Assembly: GCA_009930475.1 (NCBI GenBank)
Contig: RZYC01000020.1
Coordinates: 1 to 53,196, forward strand
Source: Spartobacteria bacterium
GTDB taxonomy: Bacteria; Verrucomicrobiota; Kiritimatiellia; RZYC01
Length of the DNA: 53,196 nt
Direction of reading: 5' to 3'
Below are positions 8,671 to 18,800 of this stretch, in pieces. The first letter of the stretch is position 1. Every line of letters begins with the position of its first letter. The position numbers were made by a program, and so were the translations under genes. Below the pieces are notes generated by a model that saw nothing but the letters and a program-made list of their open reading frames with translations, did no database searches and was not told the origin of the DNA.

Positions 8671-9108
8671 ATGAGAAGATACAACTATGGAAGAGAAGAC
8701 CGGTTCTGGGAAGAATTTCAGAATCTGCAAAGTCAGATGAACCGCATTTTTTCCACCTCAAATGGTGCAACGATGCAGTTCCCTCCGGTAAATGTATGGG
8801 CCGACAGTGAAAAATGCGAATTAGAAGCAGAATTGCCGGGGGTTAAGGTGGATGACTTGTCCATCGAAGTAAAAGGTCCGTATCTGACGATCGAAGGCCA
8901 GCGCAACGCGCCGGACATTGACGACGAGCAGTCGGTGATTCATCGTCAGGAACGTATCTTTGGACGGTTTATCCGTTCGATCACGCTTCCCTTCGACATT
9001 GAACCCAATGCAGTCAGCGCGGAAATGAAAAACGGGGTACTGCACATTGATCTGCCACGTGCAGAAGCCAGCAAGCCCCAGAAAATTCTTATTAAAGCCC
9101 ACGAATAG
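8671..9108 (+). CDS. Hsp20/alpha-crystallin small heat-shock protein, copy 1
   Basis: 145 residues. GAAAGGAG at 8657-8664 precedes the ATG by 6 bases. The N-terminal arm is short and Arg/Phe rich (MRRYNYGREDRFWEEF). The alpha-crystallin domain spans about residues 40-140, with VNVWADSEKCELEAELPGV and a closing AEMKNGVLHIDLPRAE, the A-x-x-x-n-GVL hallmark near the end. Such proteins are ATP-independent holdases that bind unfolding proteins as oligomers in the cytoplasm. A second, divergent Hsp20 follows after 12 bases, so the two probably co-assemble or are co-induced. The C-terminal KILIKAHE carries the I-x-I motif used for oligomer packing. Confidence 0.95.
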   Translation: MRRYNYGREDRFWEEFQNLQSQMNRIFSTSNGATMQFPPVNVWADSEKCELEAELPGVKVDDLSIEVKGPYLTIEGQRNAPDIDDEQSVIHRQERIFGRFIRSITLPFDIEPNAVSAEMKNGVLHIDLPRAEASKPQKILIKAHE

Positions 9109-9120
9109 GAGGACATTATT

Positions 9121-9498
9121 ATGCAAAACAATGAAAACACAGCAGTAGCCGAGCCGACGCAGAGCCAGCCTGTTTTTACGCCGGCCACGGATATCATCAA
9201 AACCAAAGAGGGGTTTACTGTAATCAGCGATGTCCCCGGTGTCACCTTGGAAAACGTGGATATCGAGCTGGAAAACCGTGAATTAACCATCACGGCAGTA
9301 CAGGATAAATCCAAACACGATAATACCCAATGTATCCGTCAGGATTATGGTGTCGGCATGTACAGGAGAGCCTTCAGCATTCCGGCTGAAATCAATCGGG
9401 ACGGGATTAAAGCCACACTGATTGACGGTGTGCTGACCATCACCCTGCCTCTGGCAGAAGCCGTGAAACCACGCAGCATTCCGATTACCGCATCATAG
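9121..9498 (+). CDS. Hsp20/alpha-crystallin small heat-shock protein, copy 2
   Basis: 125 residues, starting MQNNENTAVAEP behind an AGGAGG that overlaps the stop of the first Hsp20 gene. The alpha-crystallin domain runs from about residue 20 (PATDIIKTKEGFTVISDVPGV) to 115 (ATLIDGVLTITLPLAE). The tail RSIPITAS contains the C-terminal I-x-I-like motif. It is clearly divergent from copy 1 and has a shorter N-terminal arm, a pairing seen in other bacteria with class A/B sHsp pairs. A strong terminator 37 bases downstream closes the two-gene operon. Confidence 0.95.
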   Translation: MQNNENTAVAEPTQSQPVFTPATDIIKTKEGFTVISDVPGVTLENVDIELENRELTITAVQDKSKHDNTQCIRQDYGVGMYRRAFSIPAEINRDGIKATLIDGVLTITLPLAEAVKPRSIPITAS

Positions 9499-9535
9499 AA
9501 CCACACGCATACGCGCTAAACACAACAAAAACAAC

Positions 9536-9566
9536 GGGACTCATCGCAAGGTGAGTCCCCTTTTTT
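9536..9566 (+). terminator. Rho-independent terminator of the hsp20 operon
   Basis: Stem GGGACTCA (9536-9543) and TGAGTCCC (9552-9559) with an 8-base loop, followed by C and six T residues. Confidence 0.92.
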
Positions 9567-9635
9567 ACGGGGTTGTTTTCGCTATTAATCGATAATCGGT
9601 GGACAAATAAACAGCCGAGTTGTTTTGTGTATATC

Positions 9636-9664
9636 ATCCACAGATTAAAAAGATTACACAGAGG
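9636..9664. repeat. Short CACAGATT/AGATTACACAGA extragenic repeat
   Basis: ATCCACAGATTAAAAAGATT followed by ACACAGAGG resembles the (CACAGATT)n-type extragenic repeats found between genes in many bacteria. Only one unit is present, in the interval between the convergent hsp20 operon and the HAD phosphatase. Assignment rests on pattern alone. Confidence 0.35.
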
Positions 9665-9675
9665 GAATTTTGATG

Positions 9676-9732
9676 TTCCAATGATTGGAACTTTTCAACA
9701 TACTGCTCCACAGAAAGTTCCAATGATTGGAA
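9676..9732. repeat. Two TTCCAATGATTGGAA palindromes, 42 bp apart
   Basis: Perfect 15-base units at 9676-9690 and 9718-9732, each followed by CTTTT. The same unit occurs in sets of three inside the two giant genes (21475-21551, 30749-30825) and as a partial copy at 53040-53050. Here it lies between convergent genes, downstream of both. The rest of the 9499-9824 gap holds only the terminator, the short repeat above and no gene. Confidence 0.9.
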
Positions 9733-9824
9733 CTTTTTATAAATGACCATTTTCACGCAAAATCGGCGATGTGATGTGTTTCAGTCGGGAGCCGCCGCAC
9801 AGTACGCGTTGTCGTTCCTGCATG

Positions 9825-10484
9825 TTATTGCGTCAATTGTTCCAAAATTTGTGTCCAAGAAGAAAACGGATGATATCCTTCGCCTTGTTCTGACAAGGCG
9901 CCACTTAACCAGCCTCGTGCAAAGCGCATCCCCGGCTTTACAAGCAACGCAGAAGACAAATCAGGCCTTCCATCGCCGGCGAAAGCCACCACGTCGGCAT
10001 TATCCAGTGCATGCTGAACAATGCCGCATTTATCGACGCCGGTTTCGCGTAAAAGAAAGGGATCGTGTACCGGCAAAGACAGCGTCAAACCGGTTTCCGG
10101 AGTAAAGACCCCCGCATTGGCATGTACTTCCAAAGAAATACCGGCACGTTTGAAAAGACGGTCGATATACCAGGCGCATCCGGCAGATGCGACCTTCACC
10201 TGCCAGCCATGGGCCTGCAAAGTTTGCAGCACCTCGGGCAATGCCGGATCAAGCTCCATGTCATCCATCACTTCCCACAAAACCGATTCCGGGCAGCGTA
10301 TACGGGAAAAGATCTGCGCCAGCGCCTCAAAATGCGTGCATTTTCCGTCAATATATTGCTGCCAGAACACATGTGACTGTGTTTCGGGAAATCGTTCGCA
10401 AACCAAATCATAAAAATCATGCCGGGTCATGGTTCCATCAAAATCCGAAACCAATATTTTCCGAGCAGAAATAGCTGTCATCAT
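9825..10484 (-). CDS. HAD-superfamily phosphatase, MtnX/phosphoserine-phosphatase-like
   Basis: 219 residues. AAAGGA 5 bases before the ATG pair supports the start. Motif I is VSDFDGTMT (near 12-20), with the Asp nucleophile and the second Asp. Motif II is VKVASAG (Ser near 101), motif III Lys is probably in the VDKCG stretch near 150, and motif IV is FAGDGRPDLSSA (near 168). The layout with a C1 cap resembles 2-hydroxy-3-keto-5-methylthiopentenyl-1-phosphate phosphatase (MtnX) of methionine salvage and SerB-like enzymes. No other methionine-salvage gene is near, so the substrate is open. It follows the glycosyltransferase by 65 bases. Confidence 0.75.
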   Translation of the reverse strand: MMTAISARKILVSDFDGTMTRHDFYDLVCERFPETQSHVFWQQYIDGKCTHFEALAQIFSRIRCPESVLWEVMDDMELDPALPEVLQTLQAHGWQVKVASAGCAWYIDRLFKRAGISLEVHANAGVFTPETGLTLSLPVHDPFLLRETGVDKCGIVQHALDNADVVAFAGDGRPDLSSALLVKPGMRFARGWLSGALSEQGEGYHPFSSWTQILEQLTQ

Positions 10485-10549
10485 CTTGTTCCTTTCGTCA
10501 GTGTATCATCATCAATCCAATGTGAAGGACGCAGAGCTCCATTTAGACC

Positions 10550-11881
10550 TCATTCATCGTTAAGTACCGTCAGCAACGCACGAGCTCGTGCGGCCCATGT
10601 GTGTTCCGGTGCTTTTTTGCGGGCTTTTTCGACCAGAGCGTCGCGCTGATCCGCATCACGAAGCAGGTTCCGGAGGCCGACAATCAGCGATTCTGGATCG
10701 CTCCAGGTGTAGGCAAGATAGGCATCCGCATCAAAATGCTCCCGCATATAGACTCCTGCATGGGTCGCACACACGGCCTCCGCTTGAAGGGCCTGAAACA
10801 CCCGCTCATGGCTTCCTGAGGGGAAACTGGGCACCATGTTGAGCAGGATAGCGGATCGAGCAAACCGGGCAATCATTTCATTGGCCGGAAGCGGCGGGTG
10901 AATATGCACAGACGGATGATGGATATAGGGGGAGTCCTCCCAGTGCGCACCATAAAGATGAAGCGGTAAACGGGCCTCCACCAGCCGGTCAAGCAGGTAG
11001 CGTCGCCTGACAGCAATGTGATGCTGATCCAGCCATACGAAAATCTTCAGAAGCTCCACATAGGTCGCAAGCTGCTGATCTGGAGGCAGGGGACTGGCGG
11101 CCAGCATCTCCCATGCGGCATCGGTAAGAGCCACATCCTCCCGGCGGGCAACCAGCTCAAGAAGTCCATTGACAAAGGATGCCGATTCAGCTGGAAGGCG
11201 CTGCAGGCGGGCCGCCGTCTTTTGAGGATCGTAGTAGGTGCCGCTGAACAGGATTTCGGGCAATCGCTGCGCCTGCGGCATAAGGGTATCGGCGGAAACA
11301 GATGCCGCGCCATGGGGAATACAATAAGCGGTTTCACGTCCACAGAAATAGTGATCGATGAATCGTAGATGGGACGGGTCTACACACACAATGCGACGAT
11401 GCCTCACGGGCCGGACGAGTCGCGGAACATGATACATAGGATGATCCACCAGCCAGGCAACAAAAGTAATACCGCATTGGTCATAAAGCGACTGTCCCTG
11501 CCATTCCAAATCGTAGCCAATCGCATTAAACGCCACAATATAGCGCGGCTTTATGCGCAGAATGGTTTCGTAGATTCGCGGCGGCGGAGTGGTTCGAAAA
11601 TCAAGATAATGCACCGAAGCACCCAGAGCGGCCAAACCCAGCCCAAGAGACTGCGAAAATCCGGCGAGGACATCGTATTGCGACGAATCTTGAAATAAAA
11701 GAATATCGGGAACAGATGCAGCATCGCTTTTCCCGTTCGAACGGGAAACATAGGTACTTGTTTCGTTTTCTGAATTCATAGCGGCAATGTAGCCATTAAA
11801 AAAAAGCAAGTCAATCGGCTGCGCTGACTGTTCAGCTGCACCGGACGGCATCACCCACTCATCACAGAGCTGTCGCAACAC
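10550..11881 (-). CDS. Glycosyltransferase, CgeB-like (GT-B) family
   Basis: 443 residues from a TTG, or 409 from the ATG at 11779. The N-terminal half starts PDILLFQDSSQYDVLAGFSQ and resembles the substrate-binding half of CgeB/DUF3880 proteins. The C-terminal half has the donor-site segment FPSGSHERVFQALQAEAVCA near residues 355-375, followed by a WSDPESLIVGLRNLL stretch, as in Glyco_trans_1_2 enzymes that transfer a nucleotide-activated sugar. No membrane segment is visible. The start is ambiguous: AAAGGAG lies only 2 bases from the TTG at 11881, an ATG at 11854 has poor spacing, and MNSENE at 11779 has no ribosome site. It is 10 bases downstream of the S33 peptidase gene. Confidence 0.7.
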   Translation of the reverse strand: MLRQLCDEWVMPSGAAEQSAQPIDLLFFNGYIAAMNSENETSTYVSRSNGKSDAASVPDILLFQDSSQYDVLAGFSQSLGLGLAALGASVHYLDFRTTPPPRIYETILRIKPRYIVAFNAIGYDLEWQGQSLYDQCGITFVAWLVDHPMYHVPRLVRPVRHRRIVCVDPSHLRFIDHYFCGRETAYCIPHGAASVSADTLMPQAQRLPEILFSGTYYDPQKTAARLQRLPAESASFVNGLLELVARREDVALTDAAWEMLAASPLPPDQQLATYVELLKIFVWLDQHHIAVRRRYLLDRLVEARLPLHLYGAHWEDSPYIHHPSVHIHPPLPANEMIARFARSAILLNMVPSFPSGSHERVFQALQAEAVCATHAGVYMREHFDADAYLAYTWSDPESLIVGLRNLLRDADQRDALVEKARKKAPEHTWAARARALLTVLNDE

Positions 11882-11891
11882 TCCTTTCGGA

Positions 11892-12797
11892 TCAAGAATG
11901 CACGCTTTTAAGAAATGCCGTCAAAACATGAATATACCGTTCGCGTTCTTCGATATGTGATTCATGGGCACTGTGTTCAAACAGCACATGCCGGGCTCCG
12001 GGAATACCGTTTTTGAGGGTTTCGGCAATAGCCGGGGTGGATTCATCGTGTTTTCCGGATGTAATCAGTGTCGGGATGCGGATTTCTCCGAGACGGCTGG
12101 TGACATCCCAGTTTTTCAATGTTCCGTTCATATAAAACTCACTTGGACCCCACATAGTGAGATACACTTCCGGGTTCTGCATCATCTTTTCGAGTGAACG
12201 ATTCAGGCATTCCGGCCAGGGATCCAGACGGCAGACATGGCGGCGATAAAAAACCATCATGGCGTCACCATATTCCGGCGAAGCGGTCGTACCGGCCTTT
12301 TCATGTTCAGCCAGTATCCGCTGCGTTTCTTCCGGAAGTTCACTGCGCAACCGGTTTGCTTCTTCAATCCACTGACGGGTACAGGGCGTAGCGCTTGCAA
12401 GGGTCAAGGACATCACCCCTTCAGGCTTGCCGAGTGCATATTGAAGCGCCAGCATGCCGCCCCAGGACTGTCCCAATATATGGACACGTTTCAGCCCCAG
12501 CACTCGGCGCACCGCTTCCAGTTCATCAAGAAACAGGTCGAAAGTCCACAGCGATGGATCATGCGGCTGGTCGGAATTCCCGTTTCCAAGCTGGTCATAG
12601 AAAATCACACGGCGTCCGCTCCGGGCAACCGCTTCAAGCGGTTCGAGATAGTCATGTGTGGCTCCCGGTCCGCCATGCAGGCATAAAAGCGGCGCGGCTC
12701 CTGCATCCACATCCGGGTCTACGCTACGATACCAGATGTGATGCGTTCTAAACGAAATTTCACCTTCAACGATGCTGATTTTGGTATTACCGTTCAT
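11892..12797 (-). CDS. Proline iminopeptidase-like alpha/beta hydrolase (S33)
   Basis: 301 residues, the usual length of the proline-specific peptidase family. The oxyanion-hole motif is LCLHGGPGATHDY (near 38-50), then FYDQLGNGNSDQP. The nucleophile elbow is GQSWGG (near 115), the acid is in SGKHDE (near 248) and the His in EHSAHESHIEE (near 276). These enzymes release N-terminal residues, often Pro, from short peptides. No signal peptide is visible, so it is cytoplasmic. AAGGTG precedes the ATG. It starts 15 bases after the stop of the 2918-residue giant, whose own last catalytic domain is also S33, suggesting sequential peptide breakdown. Confidence 0.9.
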   Translation of the reverse strand: MNGNTKISIVEGEISFRTHHIWYRSVDPDVDAGAAPLLCLHGGPGATHDYLEPLEAVARSGRRVIFYDQLGNGNSDQPHDPSLWTFDLFLDELEAVRRVLGLKRVHILGQSWGGMLALQYALGKPEGVMSLTLASATPCTRQWIEEANRLRSELPEETQRILAEHEKAGTTASPEYGDAMMVFYRRHVCRLDPWPECLNRSLEKMMQNPEVYLTMWGPSEFYMNGTLKNWDVTSRLGEIRIPTLITSGKHDESTPAIAETLKNGIPGARHVLFEHSAHESHIEERERYIHVLTAFLKSVHS

Positions 12798-12812
12798 AAT
12801 GGCACCTTTCTT

Positions 12813-15800
12813 TCACTCATCTTTCAGATAGTAGAATTGCATTATGGATAGTGCTTCATCGACATTGGTCACGGATGTCATCCAGCCTTGAGCAGCAATA
12901 TTGGAACGAATACAGAGGGCTGCTGCCTGATTGCACAGATTGGTTGTTCTCCACACACCGACGGTTACATTAGTCAGGGACTGCCAGCTTAGATTGAGCT
13001 GTCCTTCGGTTCGTGTCATGGTGTGGATAATGAGCGGAACGTCAACGGTGGATTCGACGATTCCGGTTTGTGCAGCCATCAGCCAGAGATAGTTTTCGCC
13101 AGAGGTTGGACTCTGCCAGCTGAGGTCGCTGTCCCCCCCTGCAACCATGAGATCGGCCTGATCATTCAGTACGGAAATCGTGAGGTGTGCGGGGCTTTGT
13201 CGTACCGTATAAACCAACCCGCTGACGGCATTGAAACGATACCAGAGACCGCTGTTCGGCGACGTGAACGTATTGGTGACGGTCTCATCCCAAACAGCTG
13301 TTTCGGTGTTGGTTGGCCACGGCGGCGGGAAGTCGATATTCATATTGGTGAGGCAGGAGGTGTCGGGCGTGTTGGAGGGATTGGCGAGGAATGCGCGAAT
13401 GATCTGCTCGGTGCAACCATTGCTGGCGAAGAGGACGCCGTGTCCGACGGTGGGAACGGTGACGAGATGGCTGTTGGGCAGGTGGCGGGCGACTTCTGCG
13501 GCCCAGTTGGTGCCGGTCTGGGTGTCGTAGGTGCCGTTGATGACGAGGGTGGGAATGGCGCTGGTGACGGGAAGGATAAAGGAGGGGTCGGCTTGCCCGA
13601 GGGGGGCAAACAAGGCGGCGGCATCCACGACTTCCTGCATGAAGTTGAGGTTGATTTGGCGCAGAAGCGGGGGGAGACTGGCGCAGGCGTTTGAAGCGGC
13701 TTCCATGGAGTCGAACGGCAGGATGTCGTGCTTGAATACCATCATTTGCATCCCCGCGCTTTGGACGCCCGGGATGAAGAGATTGGTGTCTGCGTGGATG
13801 TCGGTGTATAGTTCCGCGAGGGCGGCGGATTCCTGTCCGCTTGCGCGCCAAGTGATGGTGGGAATTCGCTCGCGGCTGCCGATGTCGGACAGGGTCATTT
13901 GGTTGAGAACGGCATTGAGATAATCCAGCCCGTTCATTTCGTTGGTGATGCCGGAGTATTGGAGCGTGACAGGATGGTTTTGCAGGTTGGTGGCCAGAGT
14001 GTAAAGGGTCGTCGGGAAGTCGGGATACCAGACGGAGGCGCGGGGATGGGCGGCGACGTCGGCAAAAAGGGCGTTTAGGGCGTCGTTGCGGATGGGACCG
14101 CGCTGACTGATAAACGGGATGTTTGCGGCGACGACGCCATCAAGTATGACGGCACGCAGCCAGTTGGGTTCGCGTCGCATGAGGGTTTGGGCGAGCAGGG
14201 TGCCATAGGATACGCCGTGGAGATTGACATTGGTAAGGGCGAAGGCGGCGGCGAGATCGTCGAGGTCGCGGGAGGATTCGAGGGTGTTGATGGCGGAGAG
14301 GTCGGCGCCTTGCAGCATAATGAGGCGGTATTGCATGGCGGCGGGGTCTTCCTGTTCGCCAAAATTCACATCGGGCTGAGAATAGCCGATGCCGCGCTGG
14401 TCGATCAGGTACACGTCAAAATGGTTGGTTAACGATTTGAGGAAATACTGATAGGCGCACCGGATGCCGCTGTCGCCGGGGCCGCCGTTGCAGAAGAAAA
14501 AGGGCATCGCGGCGGGATTGGAGCTGTTCATACGGGCGACGGCGATTTTCAGGATATTGGTTGCCGTATACAGGTTGCCAATCAGACGATTGGCACTCCC
14601 GGCGCGGTTTTCCGGTACAAAGACATAGCCGAAATCGGTGTTCGGGTAGAGATTCGAACGGGCGGTGAGTTCGGCGGGCCAGTCTGTAGGGGGAACCATC
14701 GAATAAAACGGGAGGGCGTTGGTATGCGCGGCGAGCGTCCACGACCCGGTGTTGGTGCCGTTGCGCACAATCGCGGCCATGACAGGTTGCGCGTTGGATG
14801 CATCCAGATGGAAGGCGTGGGCGCGGTTGGCCTGACCGAGTTGCGAGCCGTTGGTGGTATACAGGTAAGCGGCAAGTTCGGCGTCGGTCTCACGGTCGAT
14901 GGTCAGTGGTTGACCGGTCGGCGCGTCGATGCGCAGCCAGTGGGTTTCATTGCTGACGGTGATGCCGTTGGTTTGCGCACCGGCGGATAACACCGGAATG
15001 CTGTTGGCGGAGCGGTAATGCACACCGAGGAAGCACAGCGCACCATCGGGACGTACTTGCAGAGCGGATCCTTTGTTGCGACCGAGTCCGGCGGCAAAGG
15101 CGATGGAGCCATTGGTGGCGGCCATAACGCCCCCCCCCTGCGCCATCAGCATGTTTTCGCGCATCGATAGATCAAGCATGATATCCGTTTCGATCACCGC
15201 GTCGCCATGCCAGGAAATATCATCGGGATGCAGATTGGTGGCCCACCAGTGGCCGAGGCGTCCTGTCCAAGCCGGATCAACGGGGGTCAGGCCTGCACTT
15301 TGTTCGCCCATCAGGGCCAGGTTGGTCACGCCGTAGGCAAAATTTTTCAACACATAGATGACCCGACCCACTGACTGCGTGAAAAGGAACTGCGGCGTAT
15401 TGGTGGCGACCGGCATAAACCATCCGTTGTCGCGGTACACCAGTTGCGCGGTTACGGGGGAATCGCTTTGCGCGTTGATGTGCGCCACCAGGCCGGTTTC
15501 GTTGGCGGTGAAATAATCATATCCCGCGCCCGTCACAAAAACTCCGTTGGTCGCCAGGGCGATGACCTCCGGCGGCGCATCCGCGAGGGCGGGCGTGCCC
15601 GGTTCGACCGGCGCCGGTGGGGCGATCCCGGTCTTTTCCTCATAGGCCCACTTGAGTGCAGCATCTATGATTTCCGGGTTAATCGCCTCGGCTTCAGCGG
15701 TGTTGCACGAAATGAAACACCCCAGGCGGGCATCCACAGCTACGCGCACCATGGAGCGGTAGAAGTCGGTCGCGCCATCGTGCCAGACGACCTTGCCCAT

Positions 15801-18800
15801 GTACTGCATCCAGGGCGGATCAAGAATGAAGCCGATGCCCATGTTCAGGATCGTGTTGAACTGATCCAGCGGGATATCGCCGTTCTGCTTGACGAACATG
15901 GACGCAAGGCGCTCTTCCGGCAGCACGCGTGATACCTCTCCCATCCCGCCGTTCAACAGCATGCGCATGTATTTCGCCATGTCGGATGCGGTTGAGTAGA
16001 TGGCCCCGGCGAAGCCCACATTCACATATTCGTCGGGTTGCACGACGCCGTCAATGTAGGGGCATGCCTTGTGCATGCCCTCTTCCGAGACGATCGACGA
16101 ATTCGTCATGCCCATGCGGTCAAGCAGCCGTTCGCGGGCAAACACATCCAGCGTTTGGCCGGCAAGATTGGTGAACATCCCGTTGAGCAGCACAAAACCA
16201 CAGTTATTATAGGCCCAGCAGGTGTTGGTGGGCATGAGCGTGTATTCGCTCGAAATCAACTGCTGAAGAGACTGCTGTGCATCGGGAATGGGCCGTACGC
16301 TGAAGCCCAGGTTGAAGATGTCGCCCGGCAGTCCCGAATGGTGCGTCAAGATCGTGCGCGGGGTGATGATGTTGTTCGCAAAACGCTGATGAATCGTAAA
16401 GCCGGGCAGCGCGTTGGTGATTGATACATCAAGGTCAAGCAGCCCTTCTTCAACCAACTGCATGGCCGCCACCGCGCCGAAAGGTTTACTGCACGAACCG
16501 ATCATGAAAACCGTATCCTTATCCGCAGTAATCCCGCGTTCGCGGTCGGCCAGCCCGAAGCCCTCGGCCATAACCACCTGATCGCCATCCACCATGGAAA
16601 AGCCGAGTCCAACCAGATCATTTTCCACCATCAGGTTGGTGATCAGCGCGGAAACCTGCGCGATGGTGTTGGTGAAGTTGTAGAGTCGGAGTGTATAGGG
16701 AACGGCAGACGTGGCAGGATTTTGCAGAATCAGCGAATAAGTCCCGGGCGTGGACAGGTCGACGGTTTGCGGCCGCACAATCAGGTTGGTTGGCGCAACA
16801 TAGATTCCATGCCAAACCGGAGCGGCAATGGTGAACTGATAGAGCACCGATGCACCGGCTGCCAGCGTGCCGGTGGACGATTGTCCGACTTGCAGGGCGG
16901 GCAGTTCGTCCACGCGGAGGAAATCGTAGCCGCTGTAGCGAATCACTTCATGGCCGTTGGTACTTCTTACCTGCAGGGCTGAGGGTTGAGATGCGGTCGA
17001 CAGCAACGGAAAGGCCAGGTCGTCGTTCCGGGGCTGCAACGTTTGGCAGGACGAGGAGTAAACCGACAGCACGCCATCATCCACGTCCAGTTGCAGCGTG
17101 GGATAGGATCCCAGGAGCCAGAGATAGCTGTCGGGTTCGACATCGCCGGTGATCCAGGTTGCTCCAACGCGATTGCTCCAGGCTGCGGACAGCGGTGCGG
17201 GCGTGAAGCGTTCGGCCTGCACGATGATCCGCAAATATTCTTCATAACGCACGTGGTTGCGCATGATGATGCGTCCGCCGATGTTGGTGAAGGTCAGGCG
17301 AAATTCGGGGGTGTTCGTGGTGCTGAACCAGCCGTCTTCATGAGGCACCAGATCTTCGTGACGGATGGGCGAAACGCCGTCGGCGCCGGATATCCAGGTA
17401 ATCGACGAGACCGTTCCGGTCACGAGGTCATAGCCACCCTCCGCGGAATAGATGCCGACGACATCTGCCAGTTGCTGCTCGGTCAGGGTGGTGACGGGTG
17501 AGACCGGAAACGCGGGCGGATTCGTGGAGGGCAGCGGAATACCGAAGCGCTCATTCAACGCCAGTTTCAGTGCCAGTTTTGCGGCGGGTGCGGCGGCGGT
17601 GTCGGCACCGGGGATGCTGTTGAGCGCCACGGCGGCCAGTCCGTATTCCGGCATCACACAAATGATGGCGCTGTAGCTCAGGCTGTCACCGTCTTTCCAC
17701 GCCATTTGTCCGCCATAGGCAAAGGAGGTATCGGCAATCTGGTCCCAACCCAATCCGCTCTTCGCATAGCCTTCCTTGTTCACAAGCGCCACTTCATCGC
17801 TTTGATCCGACCACAAGGCGGCGACGGCATTGGAGGACAGAACCGTCACGCCGTCGTAGGTTCCATGGTTCAGCAAAAAACGCGCATAGCGGGCCAAATC
17901 GGACGCAGAAGAATAGGCCCCTCCCGAGCCGGGCGAGTTCACAAATTCATCCGGCATCAGCACGCCGTTCCAGTAGACTTTGGCCAGCAGGTTGGACTGG
18001 CTTTCGGAAAGCAGGAAGGTGGTGTTGCTCATGCCCATCGGTTGAAACAGGTTGGCCTGCGCATAACCGGCATAATCCAATCCGTTCGTGTTCGCGCTGG
18101 CCACCACACCTTCGATCAGCGTAAACCCGTTGTTGTTGTATTTCTGAAGGAATCCGCGAGGCTCAATCAGATAGTCCTCGGCCATGAGCGCGAGCATCAT
18201 ATCGTAGTAACTGTCGTATGGAACCGTGGAATCGGCATGACGGAAATAGCACCCCGGAAGCTGCGCCTGATGCGCCAGCAATTCACGAATGGTGATGGAC
18301 GACTGATCGGGATAACGCGGCAACAAAGTGAAAGCGGGGACGGTGTTGGTGACCGGGTCTTCGATAGTCAGCCGTCCGGCATCCTGCAACTGCATGATGG
18401 AGGCCGAGGCAAACGTTTTCGAGCAGGAGGCAATGCGATAAATCGTGTCGGCATCCGCCGGAGTGCCCGCCTCCCGATTGGCCGTACCGAAACCTTCCGC
18501 CCAAACGATATTGGTGCCATCCACCAGCGCGATGCTGAGCGCGGGGATGTTATGCTGCGCCATGAGATTCGTGATGAGTGCGGAGGTTTGCGCGATGGTG
18601 TTGGTGTAATTCTGCAGCCCGAGCAGATAGTCGGTGGCATAATTCAGTTCCACATCGGTACCCGCTGCGAAGGCCAGCACATTCTCCTCCGTCTTCGGCA
18701 CGCGGATTTCCGGAGGTACGCCGCCGACGCCATTTTGGCTGTCGAGCTGGATTTCCCATTCCGCATTCAGCGAGCGCCCGTAGGGATATTGAATTGTGTA